In this document: in pieces, positions 6,016 to 10,768 of the stretch
Numbering within the stretch: position 1 is the stretch's first letter
Layout of the letters: every line of letters starts with the position of its first letter
Assembly (NCBI GenBank): GCA_945965245.1
Contig: CAMFNC010000161.1
Span: 1-10,768 of the forward strand
DNA: 10,768 nucleotides
Direction of reading: 5' to 3'
Origin: an uncultured Porphyromonas sp.
GTDB taxonomy: Bacteria > Bacteroidota > Bacteroidia > Bacteroidales > Porphyromonadaceae
Notes under the pieces: model-generated
Databases searched by the model: none
What the model was told of the DNA's origin: nothing
Seen by the model: only the letters and a program-made list of their open reading frames with translations
Position numbers and translations under genes: made by a program

Positions 6016-9000
6016 TTGGCTGACAAAAAGAGTTTTTTTCGCCGACACTGGAAGAAATTTTTAGTGGGCATTTTACTGATCCCACTCATTCTGCTCCTGA
6101 CGCTATCGCTGCTGCTCTACGTACCATTCGTACAGCAGTGGGCAGTTCGTAATGCTGCATGCGAATTGAGTAAATCCACCGGTATGGATATATCGGTGGG
6201 ACTGTTACGCCTCGACTTTCCAGCCAAATTGCGCCTCGAAAAGGTTTTGATGATTAAACCGAATCGAGACACACTGCTTATGGCCGATATGCTGCGCGTT
6301 CAGGTGGATCCGCTGCCCCTGCTCAAAAAACGCGTCTACGTGCCTCATTTAGACTTACAGAATGCTCAAGTACATCTGCCGGACAGTACTGAGCTGAACC
6401 AAATGCGCATAGCCGTGAGGGAGGTGCGTGCCCGCAACCTTTTTGCCAATCTGGAAAATCAGACCGCAGACCTTGGGCAATGGGATGTGGAAGGCGTTAA
6501 TTTTTACATGGATTTTCATCGTCCGCCGGAGGAGAAAGAAGACGAGCCTTCCGAACCGTTGCTTTGGAAAATCCGAATGACTCGCTTAGGTGTCAAGGAT
6601 ACCCGATGCTACGTCAATCTGCAAGACAGTATGCTGGTAAAAGCACATCTTGAGCAAGGCGAGTTTACACGTCCCTTCGTAGACTTGAGCACCATTTTGG
6701 TTACAGTGGCACATGCCAAAATAAAAGGTTCGCACGCCTCTTATGCCTCTGACATGCATCCGGCGCAAGGTCGGAATATGGACTATGGACATATAGCCGT
6801 AAAGCCCTTTATGCTTGAAGTCAAAAACATCCGCTCCGAACTGATTAAGTTAGACGTGGAAGTGCTGGACTTACAAGCCGTGGAACGCAGCGGCGTGAGC
6901 ATCTGCTCCATGCAGGGGCGGTATCAGATGGACTCGCTGGGGATGCAAATCAACGACTTCCGACTTTCCACCCGTCAATCAGCCGTGATGGCCAAACATG
7001 TGGAACTACCTTGGAGTATCTTCAAATTGGATAGCACGGCTTTCGTTTATGCCGATGTAGAGGGGTACGTGGGCATTGATGACTTGTGCAAAACCACATC
7101 TCTCCAAATCGACAATCTGCTTGAAAAGACCGAAAGTAAGCGAGTATCGCCCTTCAAAGTTTCTTCCCGACTACCGGTCATAGAACTTTCTGCACAGTTG
7201 GCCGGCACTGTGTGCGAAATGAATATCAACCGCCTCACGGTGCATTGGCCCTCTGTTATTGACATGGGGATAAAGGGCAAAGCTTCCCATCTGGTCGAAA
7301 ATAAACACCGCCGAGGTAATTTTACTTTGCAAGCCGATTTTTATCCGCACGCGACTTCATTGCTCTCTTTGGCAGGGGCTGATGTGGCCAAACGCTTTGT
7401 ACTGCCGGCCGGCTCGTCGATTCGTGGCAATGTGAAGCTGCAAAAAGAGTTCTATAATGCGCAATTGCTCGTTACCGACCCCGGTGGTGCTCCGCTACAT
7501 TTAAACGGCAGCTACGGCACACGTTCCAATCGCTATCATGCCACGCTGAAAGCCAATGGCTTTGACCTGCGCCGCTTCATGCCTGCCGACAGTGTGGGGC
7601 AGCTGTCGCTGTATGCCGAGGTGGACGGTCAGGGATTGGATATCCTGAATGAACGCAACCACGCCAATCTGAAACTTCGGGTTGGCTCTGTGAAATACAA
7701 AGATCAATGGATAGACAGTCTGACCGTAGATGGTAATTTGAATAAGGGGGCACTCTTTCTGGCTCTGAATTCCGAAAGTCCGAATGCAGCACTTACTGCA
7801 CAAGTGGATGCTCTGCTCAATCACAAATGCATCGACGGTACCGTCAATTTGGATGTGCAGCGCCTCGACTTGAACGCTCTGGGGCTGAGTGCCATGCCTT
7901 TTGATTTGCATACCAGAATGCAGGCTGAAATCCGAAGCGACCTCAAGAGTAACCATTACATTGATGCCGATATTTCCAATACGCAAGTCAATTTCGACGG
8001 CGAACAGCTGGCTCCCGAGATGATAGAGTTGCGTGGGCATTCTAATACAGATTCAACCCAACTGGCATTGCATTCGGGCGACCTGCGTCTGAACTTCGAT
8101 GCTGCCAATGGTTATGAAGATTTGATAGCCATGAGTACACGATTGGGCAAAACCATAGCACAGGAAATCGGTTACGTAACCGGAACTCAAAGGCGCAACG
8201 GCAGTCTGGACAGCCTCATCGCCATGTTGCCTCAGGCGGAATTAGCCCTGCAAGTGGGTCGCAATAATGCTTTTTGGCCTTATCTGCGCCATAAGCGTAT
8301 CTCTTTCGATTACATAGACTCTCATTTGGAAATATCACCGCAGTTGGGCGTCAATGGCAATGTTCATGTGCGGGATTTTGCACTGGACACCGTGCGCATC
8401 GGTTTGGGCGAATTGGACATCCAAACCCATAGAAAGCTGCCCGACGGCAGTATGCTGCATCTGAATTTGGTACTGGATCGCCGTAAACATCTGCATCAGA
8501 ACGCACTGCATCTGCGTGCTCAAGTGGAAGCAAACCTGCGTAATGCCATGATCAAGGCTTCACTGCTGGACGATAAGTTACAACCAATGCACCGTTTGGG
8601 GGTGCATGCCGAATGGGATGAGAAGTACTATCGGCTGGCTTTGCTCCCATCGCCGGAGATTATGATTGGCTATACTCCGTTTACCACCAATAGTGATAAC
8701 AGCCTTTCGTATGGAAAGGCGGATCACCTGCTACATGGTAATCTGCAAATGCAAGGGGAGCGAGATGCGCTCATCAGTCTGCAATCCGATTCACTTACAC
8801 CTAACGAAGTGCGGCTCCAAATACGTAAACTGACTTTGAGTAGATTTGCCCGATGGGGGCTGATGCCTCCCTTGGAAGGTACTGTATTTGCCGATATCAA
8901 TGTGGTGCAACCGTATGGCGACATCAAAGAACCTGTGATTACCGCCGACTTCTCGGTAAATGACTTAATCTATGACCAAAAGCATTTGGGCAACATTGGT

Positions 9001-10768
9001 TCGGCACTTTTTTACGAACCGCGCAATGACCACTCGCACTATATCACAGCGGAAATCAGCCACAACAGCCGACCTGCTTTGGCTGTCAATGGTATTTACC
9101 GTCCAGATGTTCGGGACAATGCTCTGGAAGGTTCGGTGCGACTGGACAGCCTGCCACTGAAAATAGTTGATCCCTTCTTGGGCAAAGAATTAGCGGGATT
9201 GGAAGGCACGGCCAACGGTCATCTGAATTTAGGTGGTACGCTCCAAGATATCCGTCTGGGCGGTGCTTTGGCATTTGCCGATGGATTGGTGGATTTGCGC
9301 CAATACGGCGCAAGACTGCGTTTGGACACCATCCCCATTACCATCAGCGAATCCAAACTTAACTTTAATCACTTTGCCATCCGACCGGACAGTCACCCGG
9401 ATCAAGCGGTATTTCTGGACGGTGACTTTGCTTTCTTGGGTAAGGAGGCTATGAACACAAACCTACGCCTGCGAGCTGCCGAAGTGGAAATCACCAACAG
9501 CAAGCGTACGGCCGACAGTCAGCAGCTCTTCGGACGCATCATCACCAATGCCGACCTTCGGATGACCGGCAAGGCAAGCCGTCCGCGCATCCGAGGTTCG
9601 CTGGGTATCTTGGGAGGTACACGTGTAACCTATGTGATGCAGAATATGCAAATCAAAGCCAGCGAGAAGATGAGCGATGTGGTCAAGTTTGCCGACTTCC
9701 GTGATACGCTGTTCGTGCCACAGCCCATCCATCAGACCGAACTGGGCGGTCTGGATATAGCCGTGAGCTTGCACATTGACCCGGCTGTTAAGGTAAATGT
9801 GGATATGGGCGACACCAATTCCAATTATCTCTCCGTGACCGGTGGCGGCGACCTGAATTTTACCTATCCGCCCTATGGCGAAATGAGCTTGACCGGCACC
9901 TATTCGCTCAACGATGGGTATCTGCGCTATTATGTAGCTCCCGTTATCGGCAGCAAGGAGTTTACCATAGACCCCCAGAGTTATATCCAATTCAATGGTA
10001 AACCGGACGATCCGTATCTATCCTTTACCGCTATCAATAACATGAAGGCCAATGTGGGCGATGGCACCAAAGGGGCATCACGCCGTGTGGATTTCGTGGT
10101 CAGCATCAAAGCGCAGGATTATCTGGATAAGCTCAAGATTGTCTTCGATGTGGATGCTCCGGGCGACTTGGCCACACGCAATATCTTGAGTAGCATGAAC
10201 CAGGAAGAGCGTGGCAAGCAAGCCATCGTGCTGATGGCTACGGGCACGTTCCTGGCCAATCAAGGATTGGGTAATGCCAATTATTTCAATAATATGCTCA
10301 GCGGTTTGCTGCAATCTCAGGTCAATAATATCTTCGGAAAAGTATTGCAGGGAACCAGTTTGAACTTGGGTATGGAACTTCACGACGGAGAAAACGGTAC
10401 CGGGGCTTATACGAATTATACCTATAGCTTCTCACGCAGTTTCTACAACGACCGCATCAAAGCCATCATCGGTGGCAAGGTGCAGAGCGGTCAGGTTCCG
10501 GGTAGTCGAGAACTGACACTTATCGACAATGCCGCATTGGAATACCGAGTGGACCGTGCCGGTTCGCAGTATTTCAAAATCTTCCACAAGCGCTCTTTCG
10601 ATAATCTCATCGAAGGCGAAACGGCAGAAACCGGACTCAGCTATATCGTAAGGCGCAAGTTGGAAAACCTATCCGACCTTTTCACCTTTCCTTTTAAGCG
10701 CAAATCGGCACAGACTGCGCCCATAGTAACCGATACCATTCCCCTCAAGGCTGCCGATAGCACAGCCG
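6016..10768 (+). CDS. tamB: TamB-family translocation/assembly module protein (DUF490), 3' end outside window
   Basis: A reading frame stays open from the stop at 5992-5994 to the window edge, giving 1584 codons from the proposed start. TamB proteins are anchored in the inner membrane, span the periplasm as a lipid-carrying beta-groove, and help outer-membrane assembly or phospholipid transport with a BamA/TamA-like partner. A basic stretch (RRHWKK, 9-14) precedes one membrane anchor (about 16-36, GILLIPLILLLTLSLLLY). An AsmA-like N-terminal region follows (about 36-128), then an acidic, Pro-rich linker (PPEEKEDEPSEP, 170-181) and a long beta-strand region. The C-terminal TamB domain (about 1150-1560) carries the hallmark run of GTYSLNDGYLRYY, FTIDPQSYIQFNGKPDDPYL and later NQEERGKQAIVLMATG. 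The start is TTG at 6016: no in-frame ATG occurs before 6184, which would remove the anchor. GTG at 6064 is the alternative but loses the basic residues before the helix. The sequence ends in a low-complexity tail, so only a few residues are probably missing. Confidence 0.92.
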   Translation, partial: MADKKSFFRRHWKKFLVGILLIPLILLLTLSLLLYVPFVQQWAVRNAACELSKSTGMDISVGLLRLDFPAKLRLEKVLMIKPNRDTLLMADMLRVQVDPLPLLKKRVYVPHLDLQNAQVHLPDSTELNQMRIAVREVRARNLFANLENQTADLGQWDVEGVNFYMDFHRPPEEKEDEPSEPLLWKIRMTRLGVKDTRCYVNLQDSMLVKAHLEQGEFTRPFVDLSTILVTVAHAKIKGSHASYASDMHPAQGRNMDYGHIAVKPFMLEVKNIRSELIKLDVEVLDLQAVERSGVSICSMQGRYQMDSLGMQINDFRLSTRQSAVMAKHVELPWSIFKLDSTAFVYADVEGYVGIDDLCKTTSLQIDNLLEKTESKRVSPFKVSSRLPVIELSAQLAGTVCEMNINRLTVHWPSVIDMGIKGKASHLVENKHRRGNFTLQADFYPHATSLLSLAGADVAKRFVLPAGSSIRGNVKLQKEFYNAQLLVTDPGGAPLHLNGSYGTRSNRYHATLKANGFDLRRFMPADSVGQLSLYAEVDGQGLDILNERNHANLKLRVGSVKYKDQWIDSLTVDGNLNKGALFLALNSESPNAALTAQVDALLNHKCIDGTVNLDVQRLDLNALGLSAMPFDLHTRMQAEIRSDLKSNHYIDADISNTQVNFDGEQLAPEMIELRGHSNTDSTQLALHSGDLRLNFDAANGYEDLIAMSTRLGKTIAQEIGYVTGTQRRNGSLDSLIAMLPQAELALQVGRNNAFWPYLRHKRISFDYIDSHLEISPQLGVNGNVHVRDFALDTVRIGLGELDIQTHRKLPDGSMLHLNLVLDRRKHLHQNALHLRAQVEANLRNAMIKASLLDDKLQPMHRLGVHAEWDEKYYRLALLPSPEIMIGYTPFTTNSDNSLSYGKADHLLHGNLQMQGERDALISLQSDSLTPNEVRLQIRKLTLSRFARWGLMPPLEGTVFADINVVQPYGDIKEPVITADFSVNDLIYDQKHLGNIGSALFYEPRNDHSHYITAEISHNSRPALAVNGIYRPDVRDNALEGSVRLDSLPLKIVDPFLGKELAGLEGTANGHLNLGGTLQDIRLGGALAFADGLVDLRQYGARLRLDTIPITISESKLNFNHFAIRPDSHPDQAVFLDGDFAFLGKEAMNTNLRLRAAEVEITNSKRTADSQQLFGRIITNADLRMTGKASRPRIRGSLGILGGTRVTYVMQNMQIKASEKMSDVVKFADFRDTLFVPQPIHQTELGGLDIAVSLHIDPAVKVNVDMGDTNSNYLSVTGGGDLNFTYPPYGEMSLTGTYSLNDGYLRYYVAPVIGSKEFTIDPQSYIQFNGKPDDPYLSFTAINNMKANVGDGTKGASRRVDFVVSIKAQDYLDKLKIVFDVDAPGDLATRNILSSMNQEERGKQAIVLMATGTFLANQGLGNANYFNNMLSGLLQSQVNNIFGKVLQGTSLNLGMELHDGENGTGAYTNYTYSFSRSFYNDRIKAIIGGKVQSGQVPGSRELTLIDNAALEYRVDRAGSQYFKIFHKRSFDNLIEGETAETGLSYIVRRKLENLSDLFTFPFKRKSAQTAPIVTDTIPLKAADSTA

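Noticed and set aside
5860..6048. Minus-strand 62-codon open frame across the gap between the transporter and tamB.
   Set aside because: It reads through the terminator hairpin and the tamB promoter, overlaps both genes and has no recognisable feature.
7501..8040. Minus-strand open frame of 179 codons inside tamB (and a similar one of 175 codons at 9463-9990).
   Set aside because: Both are antisense to the continuous tamB frame, show no family pattern and have repetitive Ile/Gln/His composition expected from mirrored codons.

Overview
The window looks like chromosomal DNA from a member of the Bacteroidales (phylum Bacteroidota). Three things point there. The protein families are an outer-membrane beta-barrel receptor with an N-terminal carboxypeptidase-regulatory-like domain, a DUF4831 protein, and a Bacteroidota-type POT transporter and TamB. 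None of the genes has a clear Shine-Dalgarno sequence. Two intergenic gaps carry the TAnnTTTG -7 promoter element typical of this phylum. The genus cannot be fixed from the sequence alone. No RNA gene, mobile element, CRISPR array or integration site was seen.

Layout: four genes, all on the + strand, fill nearly everything. (1) 52-2529 encodes an exported outer-membrane beta-barrel receptor of 825 residues. (2) A 163-bp gap holds a promoter-like element, followed by a secreted DUF4831 protein of unknown function (2693-3787). (3) After a 93-bp AT-rich gap comes a proton-dependent oligopeptide transporter family protein with an unusually large loop (3881-5863). (4) A strong intrinsic terminator (5891-5930) closes this half. 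After it, a second -7 element and a 10-bp inverted repeat precede a TamB-family protein. That gene appears to start at a TTG codon at 6016 and runs off the right edge (1584 codons in the window). No gap exceeds 163 bp.

All four products belong to the cell envelope: an outer-membrane receptor, a secreted protein, an inner-membrane peptide transporter, and a periplasm-spanning protein of the outer-membrane assembly or lipid-transfer type. Peptide or nutrient uptake across both membranes is a reasonable reading of the first and third genes, but no sequence evidence ties them into one pathway, and the terminator separates tamB from the rest.

This is mostly an ordinary core-genome region and I found no convincing new multi-gene system. 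The points most worth checking are: altered proton-coupling positions and a periplasmic insertion of about 158 residues in the POT transporter, the non-ATG start of tamB (no in-frame ATG precedes its membrane anchor), and the inverted repeat overlapping the tamB promoter.
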